Below are positions 10,428-22,524 of a DNA stretch of 64,000 nt, in pieces. The stretch is from Castor canadensis (taxonomy: Eukaryota > Chordata > Mammalia > Rodentia > Castoridae): positions 133,580,906 to 133,644,905 of the forward strand of contig NC_133391.1 in the NCBI RefSeq assembly GCF_047511655.1. The letters run 5' to 3'. Each line of letters starts with the position of its first letter. Position 1 is the first letter of the stretch. The translations under genes were made by a program, and so were the position numbers. The notes below the pieces were generated by a model, which was not told the DNA's origin, searched no databases, and saw only the letters and a list, made by a program, of their open reading frames with translations.

Positions 10428-12206
10428 CGAGTTGCTGTAGGTCCTGACTCCAAGATAACAGTGCCCAGCGCATGGGTCCAGAACCCACTTCTGCTCAGTC
10501 TCTAATTACAGGTTTGAGGGACCATGGACAAGCCAGGGTTCACAGCCTCACTGGTGGCTGCTGGGGGAGCAGGTGTCTCTGTTGACATGATGTTACTTCA
10601 TCTGGACACCATTAAAACCAGGCTGCAGAGTCCCCAAGGATTTAATAAGGCTGGTGGTTTTTGTGGCATATACGCTGGCATTCTTTCTGCTGCTATTGGA
10701 TCCTTTCCTAATACTACTGCATTTTTTCTCACCTATGAATATGTGAAATAGTTTTTTCACACTGGTTTAACTTCCTGTTTTGTGCCTATGAAGCACGTTG
10801 GCTGCCTCTGCTGGAGAAGTGGTTGCCTTCCTAATTCGATCTCCTTCTGAAGTGGTAAAACAGAGGGCACAGATACCTGCTTCATGAAGAACATTCAGAT
10901 TTTCTCGGACATCTTGTATGAAGAGGGCATCCAAGGATTGTATTGAGGCTATAAAAGCAATTTTAAGAGCGATCCCTTTCTTTTTGGTCCAGTTTTCCTT
11001 GTGAGAGTTCTTAAAAGCCCTCTGGTCCTGGAGACAAGGTCATATGGTGGATTCTTGGCAGTCAGCAGTGTGTGGAGCTTTTGCAGGTGTCTTTGCAATT
11101 GCAGTCACCACACCTCTGGATGGGGCAAAGACAAGAATTATGTTGGCAAGGCTGGTTCCAACACTGCTAGTGGGAACATGTTCTCTGCCTTGCACAGGGT
11201 CACAGGGACTGGCAGGATTATTTGCAGGTGTCTTCCCATGAATGGCAGCTATCAGCCTGGGAGGGTTCATCTTTCTGGGTGCTCATAACCAAACCAACAG
11301 CTTGCTGTTAGAAGTGGGTGGAAAGAGCCTCTGATGTAGAGAGGCTGCATGTGTGCTTCCTTGAAGAAAGAGACTGCTGTGTGGACTCTGTCTTCCAGTG
11401 AGTGGCTGCTTAGCTACTCAAATAGCAAAACTCAGTGCTGAAGTACAGTGCTGCTTTATCGTGACTCTGTGTCCTCCACAGTATAGACTGGCTGGAGTTA
11501 AGTCATCTTCCTGTGGCCGGAAAGAGGATACCATGTCCATGATGGGACTCTGAACTGTCTCTGAGACCCCTCAATGAATGAGCTTGGCTATGTTGAAGCC
11601 AGCCCCTTCAGAGCAGTCATTCACTCAGTATGGCAGTTTTCTTTCCTGCCACCTGATGGATTTGCCAGAAAGCTGAATTGGGAAAAGGAAGGAGACTTGG
11701 AACAGAAATTGTCTATGTGGATGCTTGTCCTTGGGTTAATTCCTTTTGTGTAGGATTGTAGCTTTGTTTGTAAGGAGTGAACAGCAGGTGCATAATAGCA
11801 TGCATTCTTTCTGGTAGCCAGGCTGCTGTCTATAATCACCCTAGATTTTGCCTATAAAAACACATAATTACATTCCTTTACAGAGATCTGTCCAACAACC
11901 TATGTGCCAAATGAGAGACAGCTCCCTTTGGGGAACTCAGGACTTGACTAAATCAGATGTTGAAAATTTAAGAATGCTCAGGACTCTGGCAGTGTTGGAA
12001 AAACATTATTAAAAGCAGAATGATTACAATTTTTAAAGGATATCCTTGCAATTAAGTGTGATGAAGAAGTGCTGGTCATGTATGTACAAGAATTACTCCA
12101 GCCATACACTTAACATTAATAAATGAATGTTTATTAAAGATACTTTAATATTTTATGTGTTTTCCATGTACACAGTACCAAAATTTCTAAAAATAACTTG
12201 GTACAT
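10428..12206 (+). pseudogene. SLC25A26: Processed pseudogene of SLC25A26 (mitochondrial SAM carrier)
   Basis: An intronless, decayed copy of the mRNA for the mitochondrial S-adenosylmethionine carrier, a six-helix SLC25-family inner-membrane protein that exchanges SAM for S-adenosylhomocysteine. The coding part runs 10524-11334. It begins MDKPGF, has the first carrier signature as PxxTIK-like 'LDTIKTRLQ', and continues to 'TYEYVK' at 10751, where the next codon (Trp in the family as I know it) is TAG. Later pieces lie in other frames: 'AASAGEVVA'-like near 10800, 'ILYEEGIQG'-like near 10912-10945, and '[13 protein letters not shown]' with the third carrier motif '[10 protein letters not shown]' at 11044-11145. 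The end is 'EVGGKSL', with a stop at 11332-11334. There are several frameshifts and stops. A 3' UTR-like stretch with AATAAA near 12118 follows. Flanking near-repeats of 'acttacagtta' at 10414-10427 and 12207-12223 look like a TSD. No function is expected. Confidence 0.9.
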
Positions 12207-12224
12207 AAAAAGACTTACAGTTAT

Positions 12225-12550
12225 GTAAGAATCTTCAAGGTTTTTTTTAGCCAACTATGTGTTGCAAATATATTTTCCTTGTCTCTGTTTTTTTTTTTTT
12301 TCTTTAATTTTAGCTTTGCTATCTTAATGCTCCTGGGATCAATTTGTATATGGTGTGAGGAAGGGACCTACCTTATTTTACTTTTATGTATAGATAAGCA
12401 TTTTCCCAGTGACATTTATTAAGTAGTCCTTTCCCCCTGTAATTTGTAAAACCACATCTGTCCTGTCACATGTATAAAGCTATATGGAATCTGGTTCCAG
12501 ACGCCATACTGCTCCACTGGTCCACTGTCTGTTCTTTTATTTTAAAGTGA
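12225..12550 (-). mobile_element. Old L1 ORF2, antisense, right part
   Basis: Continues the L1 interrupted at 10413. It has 'gttgcaaatatattttcc', 'ctcctgggatcaatttgtatatggtgtgaggaaggg' and 'gcattttcccagtgacatttatta', familiar antisense L1 ORF2 text. An internal deletion removed part of the consensus. Confidence 0.75.
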
Positions 12551-13239
12551 TAGTAAATAAATCTGTCTGATAATATCATTCCCCCAACACCTTCTTGATG
12601 GTCTCCAACATTTTGACCATTAATCTTTGTTCTCCTATAAAACTATTATGTTAATTAGTCAAGGTCTGAAAAAAACAAAAAAGTCCCATTATGAGTCAAG
12701 TAACTTTTAAAATCAAGTCACTTTTTTAAAAAACCTGAATACTTATATCTATTTCATTCACCACTATTTGAATCATTTATAGCCAGAAGAAATGTACATT
12801 TGTTTGAGACCTTAGTCCTGAAGCAACTGTCCTAATACTTCTTGGATCCATTTCTATAGTAGCTTTGAGAGAAAATGCCTGGGCCAAAAACTTTATTTTT
12901 CTAATCCCAAGGAAGATACAAACTCAGCAGTTGTTGTGTGCTGCTCCAAATGATTTGCCCAAAGACCTCCTGCTGAGATTTCCATAAACTTGCAGCTCTG
13001 ATTACATTGTGAGGTCACCCCATGCAGGTTTATGGGCAGATGGCCAAATCTTGACACAAGGCTATAATGAGATTCCAAAACAAGTATACACACATAACCT
13101 CTTCCTTGTCTATAGCTTAAACTTGTGGTCTATAACAACAAGGAAAAACTCCAAAGAATCAACCTGGCTTAATGTTTTTAAATAAAGAAGTTTCAGATAT
13201 GTTTTAGGACAGGCAGCCTTTGTAGAATGTCTCTCTCTC
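12551..13239. other. No recognisable feature
   Basis: No exon, RNA gene or clear repeat is supported here. Confidence 0.45.
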
Positions 13240-13351
13240 TCTGGCCAGATATGATGGCACATACTGTAATCCCAGCATCTGAGGCAGGAAGATGGAGAAG
13301 GTTCAAGGCCAGTCTGGGTTATAGAGTGAGACTTTATCTCAAAAAAAAAAG
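13240..13351 (+). mobile_element. B1-like (7SL-derived) SINE
   Basis: Reads 'ggccagatatgatggcacatactgtaatcccagcatctgaggcaggaaga', then 'ttcaaggccagtctgggttatagagtgagac', and ends in an A-run. The internal pol III boxes are degraded. Confidence 0.85.
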
Positions 13352-13484
13352 GTGTATCCATATGTAAGTTTCTATTGCAACAAGATTAAGTAACCAGTAC
13401 TCTATTTACTTTATAGAATTCTAAATTTAGTATAATTTGCAACTAAACCTAAAATTGGAAGGAAATTTACATTATAATCTAGTT

Positions 13485-13650
13485 CAGTGATGGTTCCTAA
13501 CCTTGACTGTACTTTAGAACTACCTGGCCTTTAAAAATGCCTAGGCTGTACACCAAGATGCCAAGATGAACTAAATAACATTGCATTAGTATTTTCAGTG
13601 TTTCCTGAATGATTTCATTGTGCAGCCAAGGTTCAGAGGACCACAGGCCT
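13485..13650 (+). mobile_element. MER20-type hAT MITE
   Basis: Begins 'gtgatggttcctaaccttgactgtactttagaactacctgg'. It contains 'tgcattagtattttcagtg' and ends 'tgtgcagccaaggttcagaggaccac', the terminal-inverted pattern of MER20-like elements. Confidence 0.7.
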
Positions 13651-13699
13651 ATTTCAAACATTTAGCACATTAAGAAAATGAGACTTAAAGAGGTTAAGT

Positions 13700-13885
13700 G
13701 ACTTTTAAACTTGCACTATTCAATATGGTAGGCATTGAGCACATGTAACTATTTACGTTTATATTAAAGTTAAATAAAATTAAAAATTAAATTCCTTAGT
13801 CACACTTTTTCAGTGCTTAATACTTACCTGTGACTAGTGGCTACCATATTAGAACAGATTTTAAAATGTTCATGATCATAGTAAG
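13700..13885 (+). mobile_element. hAT-Charlie MITE ('gctaccatatt' family)
   Basis: Contains 'cactattcaatatggtaggc', an AT-rich centre and 'cctgtgactagtggctaccatatt'. The same family appears at 37850-38140 and 63455-63600. I recognise it as a Charlie-related MITE but am not sure of the MER number. Confidence 0.6.
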
Positions 13886-14854
13886 TTGCCTTGGATATTG
13901 CTGTAATAAAAATAATTCCATGTGTTTTAAAAAAATCTTTCTTTAAAGCATAGCAGAAAAGCATCTTACACCTAGCTATAACTTGGGTTTGATTTCTATC
14001 TAGGTATTGAGTAAGTTCAAAGCATTATAAACCATTTATTCCACAATCGTCAATGTAGTAAAATATTTTTAAAGCCAAAATATTTCAATTAGTAGCAAGT
14101 ACATCAATAAAGCACCTAATACCATAATAAAAGTAAGAGCTTCTTAGGCAAGTACAGATGAGACTCAAATCCACCTCTCACTCCACCTCTGCCCTAAACC
14201 TAGACAATGATCCAAAAGGCCAATTTATTTCCCCGGTTGGCAAGGATTGCACATTGGAAAAGGAGATGGAAGGACTACCATTTCCAAAAACTGGTCCATC
14301 AGGTTCAAAGCTGGTTCACAAACACGTCCAGGCATAGTCTTGGCCTAAGGAGTGCATAAACAAAATTGGTAGAGAATAATCCCTTCCCCCTTACTGATCA
14401 CAAACAAGGCCGCATACAAGAACCAAGTTGAGGAAAAATTCCCCATTGTTGGTGTAATAGGATTTATTACAATCATTGTCATTTTTAAATGATAGGACAG
14501 ATTTTTGTCACTGAAAAAAAGCTTCTTGACCTCTTAAAGTAAATATGCCATGGGACAATAGTGTTCATAAAGCAGGTGTTGGTGCTAGAGGGATTTAAAT
14601 CTGTTGGATTGGTTGCATTTTTGTCAGTGCAACCTTCTATAAAAATACCAATATTTATTAACTTTGTTTTTTCAGTTGTGTTTTGAAATTGAAACTTAAT
14701 CCCACTGTTCCTTGTGAATACACGGTTCCTTGTCATGTGGCGCAATGTTTCACATTCCCAAGTGCATTACATCAAGTCCTGAGATAGCTGTGCTTAAGTT
14801 TAAACAAGAAAAAGCCAGAAAGCCAATAGTACAACAAGAAGTCAATTTTAGTGG

Positions 14855-15075
14855 TTAGAGTGTGCTAGTCACTAAGCATTTTACATAGATTACATCATTT
14901 AATTTCCACAACAACTCAGTGAGGTAAGTGCTATTATTATTCTCACTTTACAATGAAGAACCCAAGGGACCAAGAAGTTAAGTAATTTACTTCAGGTCAC
15001 ACAGCTAGTAAGTGGTAAAGTGGACTTCCAAAGCCTGGCACTCTAACTGCAGAACATAGCATCTTAATTGTTCGA
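14855..15075 (-). mobile_element. MIR SINE, antisense
   Basis: Nearly full-length antisense MIR: 'agcattttacatagattacatcatttaat', 'gaggtaagtgctattattattctcactttacaatgaag', 'ggtcacacagctagtaagtgg' and 'agcctggcactctaactgc'. Confidence 0.88.
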
Positions 15076-15839
15076 CATGCATGAATTTCACAAGAAGGTC
15101 ATATTTGTCAAGGTTAAGATCAAAAATATTGAGTGAACTGGCCATTTGGGTGGGAAAAAGAGCTCTACCTGGCAGCAAAGTGTGGGATGTGGAGTCATGA
15201 CTTCAGGTTTTCCAAGATTGCTTTGTTGGAGAGACCACCTCATCTACATTTTAATACATCTTCTCTCTGGTACCACCCTCACCCCCCTCTTCTTGTTTTG
15301 CAAGGGCCACGGTAATAATTGCAACAAAAAATGATTACCAGAGACTAGGAAAGAGAATGGAAGGGTACAAAACAAAACAGGGGTAGCTGCAGGCACTCCT
15401 CAAGTGGTTACACAATACTCCCTAGTGTCTGGGTCCTGGACAGGCCTGGGGGAGTAAGGTTTCCTGGCTCAAGGCAGGGGGCCAAGATGGACAGATATGT
15501 GCATTAATTAGACCATTACATAAAACGCCACCTTTCTTAAGGCCATATTCTCTCATTTGTAACCTTTACAAATCTCAGCCTGTTTCCACATTTCTTCTGC
15601 AAACATAAATAAGAAACACAGTCTGTCCCAGTGTTACTTGTTTACCAGCCTAAGCAAACCAAATAATTTTCTCACCCAGACAGCAGCATGTTCTTATCAG
15701 CATCAGAATGTTACTTGGTTTTTTTAATACTCACTCTGTTTGCTTATTGTGTTGCAGAACAGTACAACTTTCCCACGTAGCCTTGCTTGGAACCCTTTTA
15801 ACTTCCCTCCATCCCCTCTCCCCCAGAATTTCATTTTTT
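15076..15839. other. Unassigned stretch, possibly a decayed LTR
   Basis: Sequence at 15365-15790 has moderately G+C-rich, LTR-like texture. I could not find paired TG/CA ends, a TATA box or a TSD, so it is left unassigned. Confidence 0.35.
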
Positions 15840-16112
15840 AAAAATAGATGTTCAGGCTAGCCGTGAACTCGCCACCTTCCTGCCTCCACCTCCCAAGTGC
15901 TGGTGTACAAGCATATCTCACCACACCTGGTTCACTCCGTTTTTTCCTTTTTTGGCAGTACTAGAGTTTGAACTCAGAGCTTTAGAAAGTGCTCTAGCAC
16001 TTGAATTATGCCTCTAGCCCTTTTTATTTTATTTTAGTTTACTTTTCATATGGGGGTCTCACACTTTTGCCTACCTCTGCTTCCCAACAGACATGTGCCA
16101 CCATGCCCAGCT
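15840..16112 (-). mobile_element. B1 and composite tRNA/B1 SINEs, antisense
   Basis: 15840-15935 is an antisense B1 ('gccaccttcctgcctccacctcccaagtgctgg', 'atctcaccacacctgg'). 15950-16022 is an antisense tRNA-derived SINE ('ggcagtactagagtttgaactcagagc', 'tgctctagcacttgaattatgcctctagccc'). 16023-16112 is a further B1 half ending 'catgcccagctt'. Together the last two make the composite SINE seen elsewhere in the window. Confidence 0.8.
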
Positions 16113-16780
16113 TAGACTTTAAGAGGAGCTTTAGGTTCACAGAAGAATTGAGCAGAAAGTACAGTTTTCATACGTCCCCTGTACACCTTCTCCACAGCCT
16201 CCCTCACTTCCCAGAGTCATACATTTGTTACAACTGATAATCCTTCATTGACAAATCGCTCTTACCTAAAGTCCACAGTTTACATTAGGGCTCACTTCTA
16301 TGGACTTTGAACAAATGTTCCATGGCATGTATCTACCAACTATAGCATTATAGGTTCACTACCCTAGAAATCCTACATGTTCCACCTATTTACCCCTTTC
16401 CCCTTCCTGACCCCAGGCAACCACTGAATATTTTAATGTATCCGTCTTGCTTTTTCCAAACTGTCAGGTGGGATTATATAGTATGTAGCTTTTCAGACTG
16501 GCTTCTTTCACATGATAACATGCATTTAAGGATCCTCCATGTTATCAAACTCGCTAACTCATTTATTTGGGGCTCTGAATCATATTCCATTGTCTGGATG
16601 TCCCACAGTTTACTTATCCATTCACCTACTGAAGGACAGCTTGGTTAAAGCTGCTGTAAATTTGTATGTGCAAAGGCCTATGTGGCCATAAATTGTCAAC
16701 TTATTTGGTTAAATACCAAGGAACATGGTTGCTGGATCGTCTACTCATAATTTTTGCATTGCCTTCCAGATCTATTTAGG
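16113..16780 (-). mobile_element. Old L1 (L1M-type) 3' region, antisense
   Basis: Antisense L1 text: 'ggttcacagaagaattgagcagaaagtacag', 'ccactgaatattttaatgta', 'ggattatatagtatgtagcttttcagactggctt', 'catattccattgtctggatg' and 'aaataccaaggaacatggttgctgga'. Confidence 0.85.
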
Positions 16781-16837
16781 TTAGATATTCACCAGTTCCA
16801 TTGCATGAGGAAATGCTGCTGCGCAGTCCTTCATGGC

Positions 16838-17200
16838 TGTTTATGACTTAGTATTCTGTATTTCTGTAACAGAATATGACAGCCTGGGTAATTTATAAAG
16901 AACAGAAGCACATTTCTCACAGTTGTAGGGATTGGGAAGTCTCAGATCCAGGCCTCGGCATACTCTTCTGACTCTGGTTCCAACATGGCATGTTGTTGCT
17001 GGACTCCTCCAGAAGGGAGGAACATGGCCTTCATGTGGGAGGAAAGAACAGAGAGAGCTCACTTCCAGGAGCCCTTCTGTAGCAACTTTAATCATTCATA
17101 AGAGTGGAGTTCTTGTGACCAAAAGGCCACATCTCCAAGTGTGCTGCATTGAGGATTAAGTTTCCTGCTCACGAAACCATAGCAGCCATCAGGTATATAC
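16838..17200 (-). mobile_element. MaLR LTR (MST/MLT1-type), antisense
   Basis: Typical antisense start, 'ctgtaacagaatatgacagcctgggtaatttataaagaacagaa', then 'tttctcacagttgtagggattgggaagtc' and 'ccaacatggcatgttgttgctgg'. Diverged but clear. Confidence 0.8.
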
Positions 17201-20200
17201 TTTGTCCTGAGAGTCCCCACCTGTTTTTGTTGGGCAATTCAGAGATCACCTCATTGCTTTGGGAAAGCTAATAGACTGTGAATTCACTACCACCTCCTTT
17301 GTGCTTGGTCTGACAGTGAGTGACAGCAGATGAGGCTGGGGCTCCAAAACACTTCTCAGGCAGCCAGCCTGACAGCCAGAAAACTGCAGTTGCCTTGGCA
17401 ACAGCTGAAGTTTCCTGTCCTAGGCTGAAAAGCGTGATGTCTCTTCATTTGCGAAGAGTCTATTTTACGATTTCAATCTGCCTTAAGCATAAATATGCCA
17501 GGAATGGGACCTCAGGATTGGATTTTCTTCTTCTGATTTTGAAATAGATTTTAAAACACAGTACGAGATGAAAAGGAGGCCTACACACACATACTCATAC
17601 TGGGTATCAGCCTCAAATATTCCAACACAGACAGACTCTAAGCTGGTTACAGTTTTAAGTTTCCAGGCAGTTTTATTTTAGAAAAATTCTAAAATAAATT
17701 CTCTTTAGTCATCAACCCAGAGAAAGAATTTGGGTGATCTTCCTTTTTTTCAGGGACTCCTCTTGACATCCCATGTGTTGAATTCTAACACGGAGAGTGT
17801 TGAATAGGTAAAAGAAAAAGATAAAACATCCTTAAATGACTACATATTTGACTGTGCCTAATATATCTTAAGTATCATTTACAGAGATTCAGCACACTCT
17901 CCAAATGTAAGCTCATTCTGGTCTAAAACACTTAGGAAGCCTATAACCCCTGCATTAGACAATAGACATTCTCTCTGTCTCAAACTCCTTCTCTAATTGA
18001 TGCTTCTGTTTGATCCCAAAGGGTTGCAATTTCCTTGATTGTATCTCCCTCAAAATTCCCCAGACCACTGCTTATCCCAAAGCCTAAATTTCTGCCTGTG
18101 CCAGTTATAGGTATAAAAATAACATTTAATCTTTCTTTCCTCCTTTGAAGAGTTAAGTACCAAGTTTCTAAAAAACATCCGCCAGATTTTATTTTAGAAC
18201 TAAGAATAACTGGATTTCCTGAAGCAAGGAGACTCACATATTTCTGCTCTACTGTAACATAAAATCACCAGGGGTGGCCACCACCCACATGGTTATGTGC
18301 ACCTGGGTAAGAAGGGCTTGGCAGGAAGTCAAAGTACTTTGGTACTACAAAGATCCGGTGGCCTCGGGCACATTCCAACATCCTCATCAGGAGGTAAGAT
18401 CATCTCCTACCCATCCCTTGGTAACAAGGGAGGAACAGTAGAAAGACTAAAACAAGTGGATTTTATGCTACCTCTCCTTTACCCCACAGAGGACAGCATG
18501 GGCCCTGGCATGGTGGAGGATAATGTTAGAACTGCTCCAGTTGGCAATGACAGTGGGTTGTATTGAAGCAGGTTGAGTGTCTTGAGAAAACTGTGATTAC
18601 ACCTAAGGCAGTCACTGTTCACTGACCTCACCTCCTGGTCTGAGATAAAAATCATGTCATCTGTTCTTTGGGGGCTGTATACATAATTGATGCTCTAAGA
18701 TGATTCAGTGCTTTAAAGGATCTGACCCTGAAGAAAGAACAGAAAAAAAATATGTGGCCCTTGCCTTTAAGGAACTTCCAAGATGGTTGCTGGTATATTT
18801 TTGTCTCAATACACACACCGTGTTGTACTATTGGCTATAAGCTCTCAGGGGAGGGGAGAGAAGGCAGAGGTTGGCACTGGTTTTAGGAAGCGAAAAGGCT
18901 AGGCTCAGCAAGGAAAGCTTTACATGGGTAATATTAAAGTTGAGATTCAAAGAGTAGAAATTGGCCAGTTGAAAATAAGATCAAGAGAGGCATTCTACTC
19001 CACACCCACATTCCCCAAAAAAGACCTGGCAAAGGCATTGAGACCTTAGGATATTCCTTAGGGAATATCAACTATCAAACTGTTAACAGGGTAGGAATTT
19101 GGTTACTGATAGACCTACAAAGGCAGGATTCAGTTGGACTGGAAAGATTTTAATTGCCATAAAGCTAAGATGAAGAACTCAAATGCTTTCAGAAGATCAG
19201 GCAGAAAACAAAGTAATGCTGTTGTGTGACATTTAGGGACTATTAGCACTGCTTGTGAGCAATGAATTTAAATGTAGAACATCAAACTGGCCAATCAAAA
19301 TACTTCTGTAAACCAAATAGTTACTTCCTTGGCCATGCATATAGGGCATAGACCCCAAGGAAACTGGGAAAGCCCATTTCTAGGATACAGATTGGTCTGC
19401 AATCAATCCCTTATCTAAGGGAACAAGAACAAGTGTGAAGAGTGGAAGTTATTCAGGCTACAACAGCCTATACTGAGGCTGGGATGTGGCTAGCTGACTG
19501 AGGCCTTGACTACTTTTAAGAGTCCATAAAGCAAGTGGGTGTTTGACTATCAAGAGAGGCCATGAAAATCATGGCACACCCATATGAATCATATGGTGAT
19601 GATCAATGTTCCCAAACCCACCATAAGTAACAAGAGATGTCAGTTATATGTATTTGTGGACTATAGTGTGATAATTTGATACCTGTCTCCAGCTTTCCTT
19701 TTTATCATGTGTTCTTTATTAAGTTTAAAGAAACTTGTATTTGAGTTTAATCCTTAAACTATATGCTATATACTTATATTTATATACAAATAAATAAGGC
19801 CTTGTACATACATGTAAGATATTTACATTAGATTATCTGCAAACGGGGCTATAAATGTGTAGCCACTTATGTGAGGGGCCAGAAGCTCAGGATTCACACA
19901 TGGGAAGCACAAGTCTGGGTAAGACTTTTATTCATTTGGACATAATTCTGGAAGCTTATGTGTATGCACTGTGTTTTTAGAGGGCGAACTGTGATAGTCA
20001 ATACTGTGTTGTCCTCAGTGGTGAGTACCATACATGCTACGCACACACTGGCTGAAATGAATTCCAGTCCTGCCTGAGATCCCTTGCTGGAGCATCAAGT
20101 GCATTCTTGTGGAGGTGAGCGCCTTGGGCATTCATGAGCTGATTATAAATTCCTTAATGTCACCTAACAAAGAGAAAGGATGAAGAGCTTAGTATGAACC

Positions 20201-21494
20201 ACACTAATAACTGTGCCAAATATTTAACCAACTTGCATGAATTCCTCAAAATCTTGAAATGTAAGGGTTTTTTTTTCCTCCATTTTATGGGGGATGAAAT
20301 CCTGGTTCAAGTAGTTCTCCAAGATCACAAGCTATTTTTCCTTTGTAGGTCTGACGCCAAAACCCAAAATCCTGAGAGAAAAAAAAACAACCCAAAAAAC
20401 CCCAAGTCATTCCCTGTTAAGAAGGAAATGTGTTGACTTGGGCTACCAGATAGGTGCAGTGAAAATGTAACATTGACCTTTTTAAAGCTCTTAGTTGTTT
20501 GGTAAGTTAACATCTGGTCTTTAAGCCTGCAAAATAAGGTGTGATGGAAAGAAACATGACTCTGCCTTATGGTGACCCCACCAAGATGTATCCTTCTCGT
20601 GACATTTAGTCCCCAGTACTTGGTCACCTTTACCTATACATCACACCAACAAACGAGAAAATGAAATTTCAGAGAAAACTCTTCTCTACTCACGAAAGCC
20701 ATCTTCAAAAGTAATGGGAAAACCCATTTCTTCCATCAGCAGAGTTCCAAGGGAGCCTGCCTGACAGGAAGCATTTTACCCAGGATAACATCTGTGCTGT
20801 GAACACGTTTCTCAAGGTTCCATTAGTACCCTTTAGTTCTAACCCACAAAGTGCACATCAGCAGCAATAATGTGCTCCTGGTGATCCTACAAATGTTGCA
20901 AAGTTCCAAACATGCACAGAGTAGTACTTTTTGGCAAGAAAATCTGAAGCTAATTGTGGAGAAAGAATGAAAGCTCAATTAGCCAGAAAAGGGAGAAAAC
21001 CAAATGAATATGGGAAATTTGCTAAGGTGGATAGTTAAGAAAAGCTGTAGACTTGCAATAAAAGGCAGGCTGAAGAAACATCCTAATAACAGACTTATTT
21101 AATAACTTTCATTGTTCACAGGCTTCTGTACCAGAACATCTAATAGTCTAGGAATGGAGGAAGCAAGGTAAGAAAGAAAAAACTTTGGGGAAAGATTTTA
21201 AGAGTTCTATCCTAATCACTTTTTTTCCCCCAAAACTTGACTTTTTGTAGAGAAGACAGCTCTTTAATTTGATGGTGATAAACGGGGTAGGAAGGGGAAG
21301 AGAAAGAGAAGAGTATCCCACTTGAAATCTAGTTAGAGGGGTTAGAAGGTCCATAAGTCTGAGTTCTGTGATTCCTTGGATCTAAATTAGAGGTGTTCAT
21401 CAAATCTGTTACTATCCAGACATTAAGAAAGTTATACTTTCTATTTGAGATTTCAAGCCATTTCACAATATTGAGTAAAAATGTAGGGTACAAA
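17201..21494. other. Longest stretch without a recognisable feature
   Basis: About 4.3 kb in which I find no convincing exon, RNA gene, LTR, L1 or SINE. Short open frames (for example 18297-18566 and 20194-20436) lack codon structure I recognise and are within chance expectation. It could hold old diverged repeats or non-coding regulatory DNA. Conservation data would be needed to tell. Confidence 0.5.
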
Positions 21495-21689
21495 TTAATA
21501 TCATTTTATACTAATGTACTTTTATTATGGTAAGGTATAGATAACATAAAATGAAGCATTTAACCACTTTAAATGAACAATTCAGTTACCTTAAGTACAT
21601 TATTGTGCAAACATCACCAGTATCCATCTCCAGAGCTTTTTCATCATCCTGAACTGAAATTCTGTAAACATTAAAAAATAACTCTCCTT

Positions 21690-22524
21690 GTCAGGCAAAG
21701 GATGTAGATGGTCCACATTTTGATCATCCCTTTAATCTCAGAAACAAACTCAGATATTACACGTGTTAAGTAGCACCCAGATTTATTCCATAAGCAAATA
21801 TAGGTGTGTTTGGTTGTCCTTGCTATCTAAATGACAGTTGTAATGGAACAAAAGTTGACCCATAAAATTCAATGTCTCATTGAATCCAAGTACCTACTAG
21901 TGTGTTTTCCTTGCCCAGGTCACATATGGTAGGTGGGGAAGGGGGAGTATCAATGTCCTCTGAGTAGCAATTTAGATCCATCAACACTGGAGCTAAATTT
22001 ATTTTTCCATTTAATATTTTCTGTATAACCGCCATGCACATGGCAGAGTACAAAGAGTTCTATGGGTTAAAAGGGATGAAATTTTATTAGTGGGTAGACT
22101 TTTTTTGATTGCATTAAAAATAAGAAGATTGCCAAATGTGATGATGTATACCTGTAATCTCAGCACTTGGGAGGTTGAGACAGGAGGGTTGTGAGTTAGA
22201 GACCAGAATAGGCTACATAGTAAGTTCCAGGCCAGCCTCAGCTACACAGTAAGAGCCTGTCTCAAAAAAGACAAAAAAAATGACCAAACCAGATACTGTG
22301 GTGTGCACTGTAGTCACAGCTGATTAAGAGGCTGAGTCAGGAGGAACACCTGGGCACCGTAGTGAGGCCCTATCTCAAAACAAAACTGCTAAGCTTTTCA
22401 CTTTCTAAAATACCCCACTGGAAGAATTACTCTTAGACCATTTAATTAAACCACTTAATGTTCTAGCATGAAATTGTAAGTGCATAAAATTGCTATGAGG
22501 TAATAAAATAAAAATGAACACAAC
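21690..22524 (+). other. Unidentified retroposed insert with duplicated flanks
   Basis: About 830 bases inserted into the antisense L1. Flanks 21673-21689 and 22525-22542 are near-identical, as expected for an L1-mediated insertion. The right end is A-rich and contains AATAAA motifs ('gaggtaataaaataaaaatg' at about 22497-22516), pointing to a plus-strand retroposed transcript. One frame near 21691 gives short peptide-like runs broken by stops, so the insert could be a processed pseudogene or retroposed UTR. I do not recognise the parent. A B1 pair (22128-22383) later landed inside it. Confidence 0.55.
22128..22383 (+). mobile_element. B1 SINE followed by a second B1-like monomer
   Basis: First unit 22128-22274: 'gccaaatgtgatgatgtatacctgtaatctcagcacttgggaggttgaga' through 'agcctgtctcaaaaaag'. 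Second unit 22285-22383: 'accagatactgtggtgtgcactgtagtcacagctgattaagaggctgag', ending 'ctatctcaaaac'. Both are in sense orientation. Confidence 0.88.

Noticed and set aside
11001..11288. Separate small gene downstream of the SLC25A26 copy
   Set aside because: The open frames here are phase-shifted pieces of the same carrier pseudogene, with '[13 protein letters not shown]' and '[11 protein letters not shown]' readable.
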